Below, in pieces: positions 10,748 to 20,763 of a DNA stretch of 64,000 bases. The position numbers were made by a program, and so were the translations under genes. Source of the DNA: Luteimonas aquatica (GTDB lineage Bacteria; Pseudomonadota; Gammaproteobacteria; Xanthomonadales; Xanthomonadaceae); assembly GCF_022662575.1 (NCBI RefSeq), contig NZ_JALBFU010000001.1:243188-307187 (forward strand), in the 5' to 3' direction. Below the pieces are notes generated by a model. It was not told the origin of the DNA. It worked only from the letters and a program-made list of their open reading frames with translations, and did not search any database. Each line of letters starts with the position of its first letter. Position 1 is the first letter of the stretch.

Positions 10748-10945
10748 ATGAACGAAGACAAGATCAAAGGTCAATGGAAGCAGATCGTCGGAAAGGTCAA
10801 GGAAAAGTGGGGCAAGCTCACCGATGACGACCTGAAGGTTGCGGAAGGCAACAGCGACTACGTAGCAGGCAAGATCCAGGAGCGCTATGGCATCGCCAAG
10901 GACGAGGCGAAAAAGCAGGTCGAGGATTTCAACCGAGATCTTTGA
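10748..10945 (+). CDS. CsbD-family stress response protein
   Basis: A 65-residue CsbD (PF05532) protein: MNEDKIKGQWKQIVGKVKEK, the WGKLTDDDL turn, a VAEGNSDYVAGKIQERYG helix and a charged C-terminal helix. Members are small four-helix cytosolic proteins induced by general stress; no biochemical activity is established. GAGG lies 10 bases before the start. It follows the 51-residue ORF and faces a hairpin terminator on its 3' side. Confidence 0.93.
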   Translation: MNEDKIKGQWKQIVGKVKEKWGKLTDDDLKVAEGNSDYVAGKIQERYGIAKDEAKKQVEDFNRDL

Positions 10946-10967
10946 GCGGTCGCTCTTGACGGAACCT

Positions 10968-11003
10968 GGCGGCACCCGTGCGGGCGACGGCACGGGTGCC
11001 GCC
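10968..11003. terminator. Strong hairpin downstream of csbD
   Basis: A perfect 14-bp stem (10968-10981 with 10990-11003) with an 8-base loop lies between csbD and a convergent gene. Only attcg follows, so there is no real U-tract; it may stop transcription or stabilise the csbD transcript. Confidence 0.6.
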
Positions 11004-11026
11004 ATTCGTGGCGGTCCCCATGGCGA

Positions 11027-11470
11027 TCAGGCCAGGCGCCGCCAGACGTCCTGGATGATGGCGAATGCCTGTTTCCATGACAGGGCCGAGCCATTTCGCG
11101 TGCGCTCGTAGCGTACCCGGACGCTTGCCCTGATTTCCTCGAGCGGGCGCCCGCCGGAACGCAGGTAGGAGTCGAGCCCGAGCTTGATGGCGGGTTCGTA
11201 GTCCTCCTTGCGCAATTCCGCCGCAAGGGGATGTTCTTCGTAGAAGTGGAGCCAATGAAGCAACTCGGCATCGAAGTTCACGTAGGGGCGAATGGGCGAT
11301 AGCCCGATCGTGATGCCTGTGGTATCGGTCTCGTCGGGTTCGTCGTTCTCCTCCCGCGTCCCGCTCTGGGTCGTTGCTCTTGGCGGTTTGTTGTAAGGGG
11401 AGTTGGCTCTGCGAAAAGCCTCGAGCGCGCTGCTCGTTTTTTTGTTCTTTGGTTTTCTATCTTCGCTCAT
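11027..11470 (-). CDS. Conserved-looking hypothetical protein (147 aa)
   Basis: A 147-residue soluble protein. The first 45 residues are Lys/Asn/Thr/Glu-rich and likely disordered (KPKNKKTSSALEAFRRAN). The rest is a compact helical region with LLHWLHFYEEHPLAAELRKE, LGLDSYLRSGGRPLEEIR and a Trp-containing end FAIIQDVWRRLA. No motif I recognise. It converges on csbD across the hairpin at 10968. Codon use looks coding throughout. Confidence 0.6.
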   Translation of the reverse strand: MSEDRKPKNKKTSSALEAFRRANSPYNKPPRATTQSGTREENDEPDETDTTGITIGLSPIRPYVNFDAELLHWLHFYEEHPLAAELRKEDYEPAIKLGLDSYLRSGGRPLEEIRASVRVRYERTRNGSALSWKQAFAIIQDVWRRLA

Positions 11471-12387
11471 GCGCGGGGCTAGACGGCTTGCTCAAGCATA
11501 TTGTTCCCGACGGTCTGTTTTGCATCAAGAGGTGGCTCGTGCATAACCACGCATTCGAAGAATAATTTTCCGAAAATCATCATCAGCAGAAAACGGTACG
11601 CGGATTATTCGCGTGCTGCGTGCTTTGCCGATCGCGCAATTTGCGTCTGTCGATCATGAAATGGCGTAGCCGTGCTGCGCGGTTGTGTGTGAGACGGCAA
11701 TCATCGCTGCGGCATTGGGTCTTGCAGGCATTGCCGGCGCGGCCGCGAGCATCGCGCGGATTCTTCTCGTCATCTTCCATGTGCCTGGTCTGCTCTCCTT
11801 GTTCGCGGTAGGCGTGCAAGGCAGGCCGATCCGCCAAGCAGGCCATTCCGGGCCTGAAAGCCGGCGACGCCCAGCGCCGCTTGATCGGTGCTGTCGTTTT
11901 CGATCGCCTGCCGTCGGCGCGGCTTCGAGAAGTCGGACTATCCGCTCTTGATGTCCACGGCAACTTCAAGAGGCGCGAGGTCGTGCGGAGTCCCGTAGCG
12001 GAAAACCCGCGGCCTCCGGCAAGCGGCCGTCATTCGCGGATCTGTGATATTTCGGAAACGACACGCTGGACAAGAACCGAGAGCCTCGCCGGGTTTCTGA
12101 GGGCGGTTGGCAAAGGAAACGCATCGCCGAAACGTTCCCGGTGAATCTCCGGTCTCGGTTTGGGGTCGATCTTCCTTCGAGCGTGCGAAGGTGGTTCGCG
12201 AACAGCGCACGGGGAGGTGCGCCATATCTCAATCACGCAAGGAAAATCCTGGGCCGGGGGTAAGCGCCATTTACGCGAAAACGGGAAAGCAGCGGCGAAA
12301 GATGTGTTGCGCGCTCGCAATCGCGTCCCGATCCGGTGCGCAGGAGCGGCGCACCGGGTTTCGATCGGTCGCAGAACGCCGATGGAT
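11471..12387. other. 917-bp gene-poor stretch
   Basis: No convincing gene. Open frames on both strands are short, overlap one another and lack family features. The left end is AT-rich for this genome and holds the perfect small palindrome attttccgaaaat, probably a promoter region for the 11470 gene. A decayed DUF1328-like fragment sits at about 11656-11814. The remainder looks like degenerated coding sequence. Confidence 0.5.
11656..11814 (+). pseudogene. Decayed DUF1328-like small membrane protein
   Basis: The frame from 11685 reads IIAAALGLAGIAGAAASIAR then ILLVIFHVPGLLSLFAV. This resembles the two-helix DUF1328 (PF07043) membrane proteins, whose core is a Gly/Ala-rich GFGGIAAGAAGIAKILF segment. 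The expected N-terminus (ATG AAA TGG at 11656) is in another frame, an in-frame TAG lies at 11667, and the normal stop is lost, so I read it as a frameshifted remnant. DUF1328 genes often accompany csbD-type stress genes. Similarity is judged by eye. Confidence 0.4.
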
Positions 12388-12798
12388 TCAGCGCAATTGC
12401 TGGATGCGGACCATGTTGCCGGCCGGATCACGGACGGCGCAGTCGCGTTCGCCCCAGTCTTGTTCGACCGGTTCCTGCATGATCTCGGCGCCCTTGTCCT
12501 GGAGCCGGGCGAAGATGCCGTCGAGGTCGGTGGTCGCCAGCATGATCGAGGCATACGTCCCCTTGGCCATCATCTCGGCGATCGTGCGGCGCTCGTCCTC
12601 GGTGATGCCCGGCGTCGCGGCCGGCGGGTACAGGACGACGGACGTGCCCGGCTGCCCCGGAGGACCGACCGTGATCCAGCGCATCCCCTGATATCCGACG
12701 TCCTTGCGGACCTCGAAGCCGAGCAGGTCGCGGTAGAAGCGCAGGGCGGCCTCCGGGTCGTCGTGCGGGAGGAAGCTGGCATGGATGCTGATGTTCAT
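12388..12798 (-). CDS. VOC (glyoxalase/bleomycin-resistance fold) protein
   Basis: A 136-residue vicinal-oxygen-chelate protein with two beta-alpha-beta-beta-beta repeats: SFLPHDDPEAALRFYRDLLG opens the first, and DLDGIFARLQDKGAEIMQEP with CAVRDPAGNMVRIQQ forms the second. VOC proteins act on or bind diverse small molecules; the substrate cannot be read here. It lies 28 bases downstream of an AraC gene on the same strand, a common pairing in which the regulator controls the VOC enzyme. Confidence 0.88.
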   Translation of the reverse strand: MNISIHASFLPHDDPEAALRFYRDLLGFEVRKDVGYQGMRWITVGPPGQPGTSVVLYPPAATPGITEDERRTIAEMMAKGTYASIMLATTDLDGIFARLQDKGAEIMQEPVEQDWGERDCAVRDPAGNMVRIQQLR

Positions 12799-12826
12799 GG
12801 CGGTCCTGGTGGTGGGAATCGGGCGT

Positions 12827-15028
<2,202 letters not shown>

Positions 15029-15049
15029 TCCGCACTTTCGACCAATCGG

Positions 15050-15079
15050 GAACGCCCCGTCTCCGGGGCGTTCTCTTTT
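15050..15079 (+). terminator. Rho-independent terminator of the protease gene
   Basis: A 10-bp perfect stem (15050-15059 with 15064-15073), loop tctc, followed by tctttt on the plus strand, 21 bases after the protease stop. Confidence 0.9.
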
Positions 15080-15110
15080 GCGGCGACGGCGAAAAACGCG
15101 GAGAGTCCCG

Positions 15111-15914
15111 CTATTCTTGCTGCGTAAAGATCAGCGCCATCATCCGCCAGCCGGCGGGCGTTTTCAGGAAGAGGGCGCGGTCTTCCCACACTCCGCCAGA
15201 ACCCGAACGAAACCGCCAAACGGCCGAACCGATGTTGCCGCGGGTATCCACGTGCCGGCTCAGCACTCGAACGGGGTTGTGCGGGCTTTTCTCGCGCCGC
15301 TCGGCGTATCGGGCGCGCCACTCTTCCAGGGTCGAGGCGACGAGTTCTCCGGCATCGACCGACATGACCAGGGCGCGCGGGGCGATCGTTTCGGTGAGCG
15401 CGCTGTCCGCCCAGCGCGTGTCGCCATCGACCTTCCTCGCGATGGTGTCCTCGATGCCTCGTGTCGAGGCCGTGTCTGAGTCGGCGCCTTCCTGGCAGAC
15501 CTTTCCGACGATGCGCCAGGCCTGGCCCAGGCGCGCCAGCAGCAGGTAGTCGACATAGGATTTTCCGCCGCGAACCGCCGAGACGCGCGCGATGGCGGTC
15601 TGCTTTCCGCTTTCGATCCATTCCGGCGTGGTGGAGACGGGGCCCTTCTGGGAGGAGGCCGTGCGCATTCTTTCTTTCCACTGCGACTGCGAGGTCGCGG
15701 TGACCTTGTCTCCAGCGGTGCAATACATCATCGCGCTGGGCTGGAACGCCTTCCCCAGCAATCCCGGGTCGTTGTCCGCAACGGCTTTCGCATAGGCGGA
15801 GATCGCCTCTTCCGGACGGGAAGGCCAGGGGGCCGGTGCGGCGGATGCCGGCAGGCATGTCTGCGCCATCAGCAAGGCTGCGCATGAAAGCAGCCGTGTT
15901 TCGAATCTGGTCAT
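15111..15914 (-). CDS. Exported protein with two NTF2/SnoaL-like domains
   Basis: A 267-residue protein with an N-terminal signal peptide (LLSCAALLMAQTCLPASA). Two cone-fold NTF2-like units follow: AISAYAKAVADNDPGLLGKA through VDYLLLARLGQAWRIVGKV, and a second ending RALFLKTPAGWRMMALIFTQ. The WRIVGK/WRMMAL closing strands are typical of SnoaL/lumazine-binding-like folds. I chose the ATG at 15914, directly before the signal sequence. No enzymatic residues can be assigned; it probably binds a ligand or partner in the periplasm. Confidence 0.7.
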   Translation of the reverse strand: MTRFETRLLSCAALLMAQTCLPASAAPAPWPSRPEEAISAYAKAVADNDPGLLGKAFQPSAMMYCTAGDKVTATSQSQWKERMRTASSQKGPVSTTPEWIESGKQTAIARVSAVRGGKSYVDYLLLARLGQAWRIVGKVCQEGADSDTASTRGIEDTIARKVDGDTRWADSALTETIAPRALVMSVDAGELVASTLEEWRARYAERREKSPHNPVRVLSRHVDTRGNIGSAVWRFRSGSGGVWEDRALFLKTPAGWRMMALIFTQQE

Positions 15915-16076
15915 CGCTCGACGCTTCCGGCAGGACGGATCGTGGAACGCTAGCGCATCCGCAGGGGTGCGAATATTCAAATATTGGCATGCGCCATTCG
16001 ACGGCTTGAAACGTTCTTGTGCCGAGCTATTGCCGTCCGCGCCGTTGGCGGTTCTGGATCCGTGCCGGAAATCGAA

Positions 16077-16661
16077 TCAGCGAGGTTTGCGGAGCATCGG
16101 GAAGATGGGCGGCGAACCGCCGGCCTGGATCGTGCCCAGCAACTCGAATCCATATCGCCTGTAGAGAGGAATGTTCTTGGGATTGCTGGATTCGAGATAG
16201 GCCGGCATGTGGTCCTGGTCGCATCGGACAAGGGCGTGCCGCATCAGCGCGCCGCCCTGTCCTTTGCCCTGCTGAAGCGGGTCGACGCCGATGAACGGCA
16301 GGTACCAGTGCGGCTCCTCCGGGTGATAGCGCCCCATGTGCTCGAACACCGCGAGCAGGTCCTCTTGTACCGATGCCGATCCCGTGCGCTGCAGCAGGGC
16401 GACCAGCCTGTCCTCGTCGGGAGCAATCCCGGGCGGCAGCCATAGCGCGGCGCCCGCGTAGCCATCAATGTGATAGGCGCTCCGGTGGGCAAACGCATTG
16501 CCGCCCAATGCCCGGATGAAGTCGGGGAAATGCTGGAGATACTGCCGTGGATCGGGCCATGTCCAGCGCGCCGCCGGGTCCGTGCCGAATGCCAGCACGA
16601 CAAGCGCAATGACGGAGTCTTCATCGGAAGTCGTGGCGATCTTGACGGACCGTTCTGCCAT
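16077..16661 (-). CDS. GNAT-family N-acetyltransferase
   Basis: A 194-residue acetyltransferase. The acetyl-CoA pyrophosphate loop is WYLPFIGVDPLQQGKGQGGA, preceded by the beta-4 strand and followed by the ESSNPKNIPLYRRYGFELLG segment typical of the GNAT C-terminus (often seen in small-molecule acetyltransferases). The substrate is unknown. GGAGG lies 6 bases upstream of the ATG. It is a monocistron between the NTF2-like and TonB-like genes. Confidence 0.9.
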   Translation of the reverse strand: MAERSVKIATTSDEDSVIALVVLAFGTDPAARWTWPDPRQYLQHFPDFIRALGGNAFAHRSAYHIDGYAGAALWLPPGIAPDEDRLVALLQRTGSASVQEDLLAVFEHMGRYHPEEPHWYLPFIGVDPLQQGKGQGGALMRHALVRCDQDHMPAYLESSNPKNIPLYRRYGFELLGTIQAGGSPPIFPMLRKPR

Positions 16662-16979
16662 GTCCTGCCTCCAGGAGCCGCCATCGGAGTTCTCGAAAGC
16701 CTAACGCCTCTCTGGCCGGCCCGCAAAGATGCACCAGGCCCTCCGGAGGGCGCGTTGGCGACGATGGCACCGCAAGGGAATGCGGTTGCGAAGGGGCCGC
16801 GCAGGCGTTCCCGCCCGTCGGCCCTAGGCACGCAAGCCCAGCCATCTGCGCAATGCCTGTTCTCCCTGGGGGGCGAAATGTACGACGCGGGAGTCTTTCA
16901 TGCGACGGGCCCGCCGCAAATCCAGGCATCGGTGCAGGATTGCTTCGCCCAGGCTTCCCGCAAGATGGAACGCGGATTG
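16662..16979. other. 318-bp spacer
   Basis: I see no gene; both strands carry only shadow frames that extend from the neighbouring GNAT and TonB-like genes. Confidence 0.5.
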
Positions 16980-17537
16980 CTAGAAGGCTATTGGCCGTCC
17001 GTCCCACGTCCCGAACTCGACGGATACGAGCACCGCGGATTCGACGGCGCTCCTGCCTTCATGGGCGGGCGTGAAACGCCAGTGCTTCATCGCGTTCGCT
17101 ATCGCCATCTCATCCAGCTCATGGAAGCCGCTCGATTGCACCACCCTGACTTCCCGTGCGCTCCCGGTGGCGGAGACGTGAATCCAGAGTTCCAGCGGAC
17201 GCGGCCGTACCGAAAAAGAGATCGACAATGCTTCTGAAGGCGCGGGAAGGCTTAGGCCTTTGGGGGGAGTCCGTGGCAATGGTGATGCAGGTTCCTCCCC
17301 CGGAAGCGGCACCGGTCGCACCTCGCCGACGCGAGTGCGATCGGGCGCATAGAAGAGTATCCGCGGAGGCAGGACTGCATAACCGACGATGGTTTCCTCG
17401 CTTGCCGCGGTGCCGGCGGGCGCGTGAACCGGCAGGGTGATGGCCAGGAGTAGCGCGGCATGGAAACTCGCCACCAACCCCACCATGCAGGCGGCCGGAT
17501 AATTCGGCTGCCTGTCGGGTAACGTGATCCCCTGCAT
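16980..17537 (-). CDS. TonB-like energy transducer
   Basis: A 185-residue protein. One transmembrane segment near the N-terminus (MVGLVASFHAALLLAITLPV), a Pro-rich periplasmic stretch (PVPLPGEEPASPLPRTPP) and a C-terminal TonB domain: LELWIHVSATGSAREVRVVQ, SSGFHELDEMAIANAMKHWRF. It would couple ExbB/ExbD energy to an outer-membrane receptor, but none is nearby. GGGGGAG sits 5 bases before the ATG. Before insertion of the mobile element it was the neighbour of the tRNA-Ala gene. Confidence 0.85.
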   Translation of the reverse strand: MQGITLPDRQPNYPAACMVGLVASFHAALLLAITLPVHAPAGTAASEETIVGYAVLPPRILFYAPDRTRVGEVRPVPLPGEEPASPLPRTPPKGLSLPAPSEALSISFSVRPRPLELWIHVSATGSAREVRVVQSSGFHELDEMAIANAMKHWRFTPAHEGRSAVESAVLVSVEFGTWDGRPIAF

Positions 17538-17685
17538 CGCACTCCCCCTGCGTTGAAATTACGTGGGTAAAGATTCAGTGCCGAATCCGTTGGATGCTGT
17601 CGAGCCAGTATCGCCAGGGATGAGGTATGCCGGCCGGCATTCGCATAATCGCAAAAAAGCCGCGGGGAAAGGGATGCTCGGGGCG

Positions 17686-17718
17686 AAAAAAAACCGACGG
17701 GGACCCGTCGGTTTTTTT
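17686..17718. terminator. Bidirectional terminator, original terminator of tRNA-Ala
   Basis: Stem accgacgg/ccgtcggt (17693-17700 and 17705-17712) flanked by A8 and T7 runs, so functional in both directions. It stands 4 bases outside the attL core. Rejoining the attB site in silico would put it directly behind the tRNA-Ala gene that is now 10 kb away. Confidence 0.85.
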
Positions 17719-17722
17719 GGAG

Positions 17723-17736
17723 TGGTGGAGCGGAGG
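17723..17736. repeat. attL core
   Basis: The 14-mer tggtggagcggagg is identical to the 3' end (including CCA) of tRNA-Ala at 27952-27965. It marks the left junction of the element. Confidence 0.85.
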
Positions 17737-17798
17737 GCGACCAAACTTCGCATGCAAACGACTGATTTGCGCGAATTTGTGCAAGCTAAGCCTGCACA

Positions 17799-17819
17799 AT
17801 GCCCCCATGAATGCCCCCA
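17799..17819. repeat. Left integrase arm-type direct repeats
   Basis: Two copies of atgccccca at 17799-17807 and 17811-17819, 12 bases start to start. The same pair with the same spacing lies near the other end (27808-27816, 27820-27828), as expected for arm sites of a tyrosine integrase. Confidence 0.7.
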
Positions 17820-18040
17820 TTCTTGTCGGATGCAGGCGAACAGCCAGGGACAAAGATCCACCCTCCGGACTCTCTCTGGCGGGGGCAGTTGCCAACCGGA
17901 CTCCCGAACGATTGGCATGGCAGGCGCAAGCCTGAGCAGGCTTCGGCTGCCGATGCTGATTTCCTTAGCCAGTTCAGCATGGACTGGCGGTGACCGGAGA
18001 GCAGAGGCTGGCGCAGCCCGGTTCACCTTTCCCTGCGCGC

Positions 18041-18370
18041 CTACTGCAGAGGATTCCGTTCTGCATAGATCAACAATTCGCGGCGACGGAATTTGATTTC
18101 CTGAATCGACGTGATGTTGTAGTGCTCGCCTCGGATCGTGATGCGATCAGACGTGAGCACGTCTTGTCGATGACGCATCGTTACCTTCACCGGCACATGT
18201 GGCCAGGTGCTCGCCGCGGCGAAGAATTCATTCCCGACCAGCGGTTCAATCTTGGCAAAAGCCTCAGCGTACTGAGTCCAACTGCGGGTGCGATCTCCTC
18301 CCGGGCCCGCGGCTTCCTCCAAGTGGCTCAGGACTATTTTCGTGTTCAGTTCCTGCGCGGTGTAGGTCAT
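18041..18370 (-). CDS. Phage head closure / head-tail joining protein
   Basis: A 109-residue protein of the SPP1 gp16-like head closure family (PF05521). The diagnostic C-terminal beta region reads VKVTMRHRQDVLTSDRITIR, GEHYNITSIQEIKFRRRELL. It seals the portal vertex after DNA packaging and offers the tail-docking surface. It is the last gene of the element; instead of tail genes, the attL site follows. Its start overlaps the terminase stop by 4 bases (ATGA). Confidence 0.85.
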   Translation of the reverse strand: MTYTAQELNTKIVLSHLEEAAGPGGDRTRSWTQYAEAFAKIEPLVGNEFFAAASTWPHVPVKVTMRHRQDVLTSDRITIRGEHYNITSIQEIKFRRRELLIYAERNPLQ

Positions 18371-19872
18371 ATGAACCTCAGTCCTCGGGATTGGTAGGGA
18401 TCGATGGCCGGCTCGGGGATGGTCTGCGCGGCGCCAATTGCCATTGCCAGTGCCACCATGCCGTCGATTCGCCCCGTTTCCTGCGACTTGTCCAGCTTAC
18501 GGTTGCCGGCGGGATCTTTAATGGTGGTCGCGTTCGCGGCGCACAGGGTCAGCACCGGATGCATACCGTGCGCGATGCGCTCGCTTAGAAGTTCCGCCTC
18601 TAGCGAATCCAGCGCCGGCGACATGTCGCGGAAGCCCTGCCCGAACGGCACAAGCGGCAGGTTTAAGGCTAGGCGGCTGATTTCGCGCTGCAGGATATCC
18701 ATGCGCCAGCGATCGAACGCAATGGCTTGTACGTCCAAGCCGTCAGTTATCTCGGCGATTTCGCGCGCGACGACTTCGTAGTCCACGCTGGCGCCCGGCG
18801 TGGCGCGCAGCAGGCCCATGCGAGCCCATTGATCGTAAGGGGCTCGGTCGCGCTTGGCGCGGTCCGCAATGCCAGTTTGCGGCGTCCAGAAGAACGGCCG
18901 CACCTGCCACACGCCCGACACTTTGCCGACCAGCACAAGGGCGGTCAGATCGTTCCGTGCCGACAAGTCCAAGCCGCCGAAAACCGGGCCAGTGAACGGC
19001 AGGGGCTCGGTGCCGCACGCCTTCCAAACGTCGGGCGAAACGAAAGGTGCATCCGTCGAAACACGCTGATTCAGCAGCAGGTTGCGCGCGCTGTTTTCCA
19101 TGCTCGGCATACGCTTGGCTTGCGCCATTTGCTCACGCAGGTCGTCCAGGCTGCGGAAGATACCCAACGCCGGGTTAGCGGCACGCCATGCGGTCTCGTC
19201 GTCCAGCTCGCAGCCTTCGGACGCCGCGTAGACGTGCGACACGATGCGCGGGTCTTTCGATTGCGCTGCATCGTCCAGCCATACGCTCAGTAGGTCGGCA
19301 TCGCTCGAGGCTTGCGTCGAAATGGCGACCAGTAGCGGCGCCGTGTGCGCGCCCTGCGACGTAGTGATGGCGTCGACAAAATCCGACTGCGGGCCGCGTA
19401 CCTGTCCGATTTCGTCCAGAATCGCCAGCACCGGTGAAAGACCATGCGCGGTTTTCCCGTCCGCAGCCAGCGCGCGATATTCGGTGTTGAGCGGGATGCC
19501 GATCAGTCGCTTATTGGACGGTACGATGCGGATAACGTCACTCAGTTCCGGCGAAAGCTGCACCATCTTGGCTGCTAGGTTGAACACCAACGCCGCTTGG
19601 TCGCGGCTCATGGCGCCAGACACCAGTTGGGAATTGAGCTTTGCTTCCGGTCCGACCAGGTGCGCCAGCAACAGCGCGGCGATCAGGCCCGACTTGCCGT
19701 TTTTACGGGCAATGCTCAGGAACGCGCGGCGCGTGCCGTGAGGGTTGTCATAAACCGCCTGGATGAACTCCTTTTGGAAGTCGGCCAATCGCATCGGTTG
19801 CCCAACGCCAGCACCGTCCGGCACAAGGCAAAGCTCCTCCACGAACTCGATGATGGCATCCGACCGGCTCAT
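18367..19872 (-). CDS. Terminase large subunit
   Basis: A 501-residue packaging motor of the Terminase_1 (PF03354) type. ATPase part: Walker A SIARKNGKSGL near residue 55 and Walker B VLAILDEIG near 150. Nuclease part: GGLDLSARNDLTALVLVG and a C-terminal Asp-containing segment KSQETGRIDGMVALAMAIGA, both with acidic metal ligands. It cuts and pumps DNA into the element's own capsids. Full length with no frameshift, overlapping genes on both sides by 4 bases. Confidence 0.95.
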   Translation of the reverse strand: MSRSDAIIEFVEELCLVPDGAGVGQPMRLADFQKEFIQAVYDNPHGTRRAFLSIARKNGKSGLIAALLLAHLVGPEAKLNSQLVSGAMSRDQAALVFNLAAKMVQLSPELSDVIRIVPSNKRLIGIPLNTEYRALAADGKTAHGLSPVLAILDEIGQVRGPQSDFVDAITTSQGAHTAPLLVAISTQASSDADLLSVWLDDAAQSKDPRIVSHVYAASEGCELDDETAWRAANPALGIFRSLDDLREQMAQAKRMPSMENSARNLLLNQRVSTDAPFVSPDVWKACGTEPLPFTGPVFGGLDLSARNDLTALVLVGKVSGVWQVRPFFWTPQTGIADRAKRDRAPYDQWARMGLLRATPGASVDYEVVAREIAEITDGLDVQAIAFDRWRMDILQREISRLALNLPLVPFGQGFRDMSPALDSLEAELLSERIAHGMHPVLTLCAANATTIKDPAGNRKLDKSQETGRIDGMVALAMAIGAAQTIPEPAIDPYQSRGLRFI

Positions 19873-20330
19873 GCGCGGCGCGCAATTAGGCGGTGGACAT
19901 TGCCGGCGGACTCGACGCGGCGCTCTAGCTGCAGCGCGTTACCAGCATCCTGCACGCGGCCGACGGTTGCTTCGGTATGAACGTGGATCAGTCGCGACAG
20001 GTAGGCCACCCGCTTGTGCAGAGTTTCCAGGAGCTTGTGTTTGGGATTGAGCTTGCCCACGAAAAGATCGCCGACCAAGTCGCCTTCGGCGTCCAGCTCC
20101 TGCTGCAGTCGTTCGATATCGAATTGGCAGCGCGCCAAGTTCGCGGCGTGTGCCAGGTCAACGTCATTCCAGCGATCCCGTGGCTTGTTCCGCATGATGG
20201 CATCCCAGAAAGGGCGCGCGCCCTCGGGGATCGGCGTATGCGGTAGCGGTTCGCGGGGGCCTTCGGCGACGTTTTGCGCGGCCTGAAGGGCGGCGGTGAT
20301 GCTATCGGATCGTTGGTTGCGCGGTTTCAT
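19869..20330 (-). CDS. Terminase small subunit (putative)
   Basis: A 153-residue helical protein immediately before the large terminase with a 4-base overlap. It contains RPFWDAIMRNKPRDRWNDVD, DLAHAANLARCQFDIERLQQ and a charged C-terminal helix. This pattern resembles the P27-type small terminases found in HK97-like modules. It would recognise the packaging site. Position gives most of the support; the sequence signature is modest. Confidence 0.75.
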   Translation of the reverse strand: MKPRNQRSDSITAALQAAQNVAEGPREPLPHTPIPEGARPFWDAIMRNKPRDRWNDVDLAHAANLARCQFDIERLQQELDAEGDLVGDLFVGKLNPKHKLLETLHKRVAYLSRLIHVHTEATVGRVQDAGNALQLERRVESAGNVHRLIARRA

Positions 20331-20391
20331 TGCTCTGGCTTCACTTAGCGGTTTTTATCGACTGGGCGTACGGTCTAGACGGTTGCGCGCT

Positions 20392-20763
20392 CTAGCGATT
20401 TTTTTCCTGATTCCACGGGTGCATCGGGTCGCGCGGCCAGCCATCGGCATCGTGGCCATGCATTGCGGTCTTGCCAGCACGCTCGCGCTGCGTCTTGTGG
20501 GAATGGCATTCGTGGCACAGTGCCTGTAGGTTCGTCCGCGAGTTGTCGCCGGGATTGCCGTTGATGTGATCAACGTCGGTTGCAATGCGGCCACACTCCC
20601 TACCTCCCACCCCTCGGCAGATGGGTTCCTCGGCAAGCACACGCGCCCGCAAACGCTGCCAGCGCCCCGAGTTGAGCGGGATCGTGCGGCGCGGGTCAGT
20701 GTTGCGGCCGCTCGGATTCGCGCGCTTGGTGTTGGCCCTCAGATGCAGAATCGGCCTACTCAT
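20392..20763 (-). CDS. HNH endonuclease
   Basis: A 123-residue HNH nuclease: DVDHINGNPGDNSRTNLQAL followed by CHECHSHKT gives the H-N-H fold, with PICRGVGGRECGR providing the first zinc cysteines. In HK97-type packaging modules such nucleases sit next to the terminase and are needed for specific DNA cleavage. I chose the ATG at 20763 (MSRPILHL), which overlaps the portal stop by 8 bases; the frame extends upstream only as a portal shadow. Confidence 0.9.
   Translation of the reverse strand: MSRPILHLRANTKRANPSGRNTDPRRTIPLNSGRWQRLRARVLAEEPICRGVGGRECGRIATDVDHINGNPGDNSRTNLQALCHECHSHKTQRERAGKTAMHGHDADGWPRDPMHPWNQEKNR

Larger units (their letters stand above)
17538..18040. other. Junction region: native tRNA terminator, attL and integrase arm repeats
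   Basis: It holds the TonB promoter side, the palindrome atgccggccggcat (17627-17640), a bidirectional terminator (17686-17718), the attL core (17723-17736) and two direct repeats atgccccca (17799-17807, 17811-17819). Inside the element, 17820-18040 has no supported gene; a 64-codon minus frame there is probably fortuitous. Confidence 0.6.

Noticed and set aside
11583..11969. A 128-codon minus-strand ORF in the gene-poor region
   Set aside because: Arg/Ser-rich shadow composition, no ribosome-binding site, and it overlaps the DUF1328-like remnant on the other strand.
17627..17640. Perfect 14-bp palindrome atgccggccggcat upstream of the TonB-like gene
   Set aside because: Short GC palindromes arise often in this genome; no partner site or regulator supports an operator.
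17786..17980. A 64-codon minus-strand ORF between head closure and attL
   Set aside because: Its end is encoded by the arm repeats, it lacks a ribosome-binding site, and no family features are visible.
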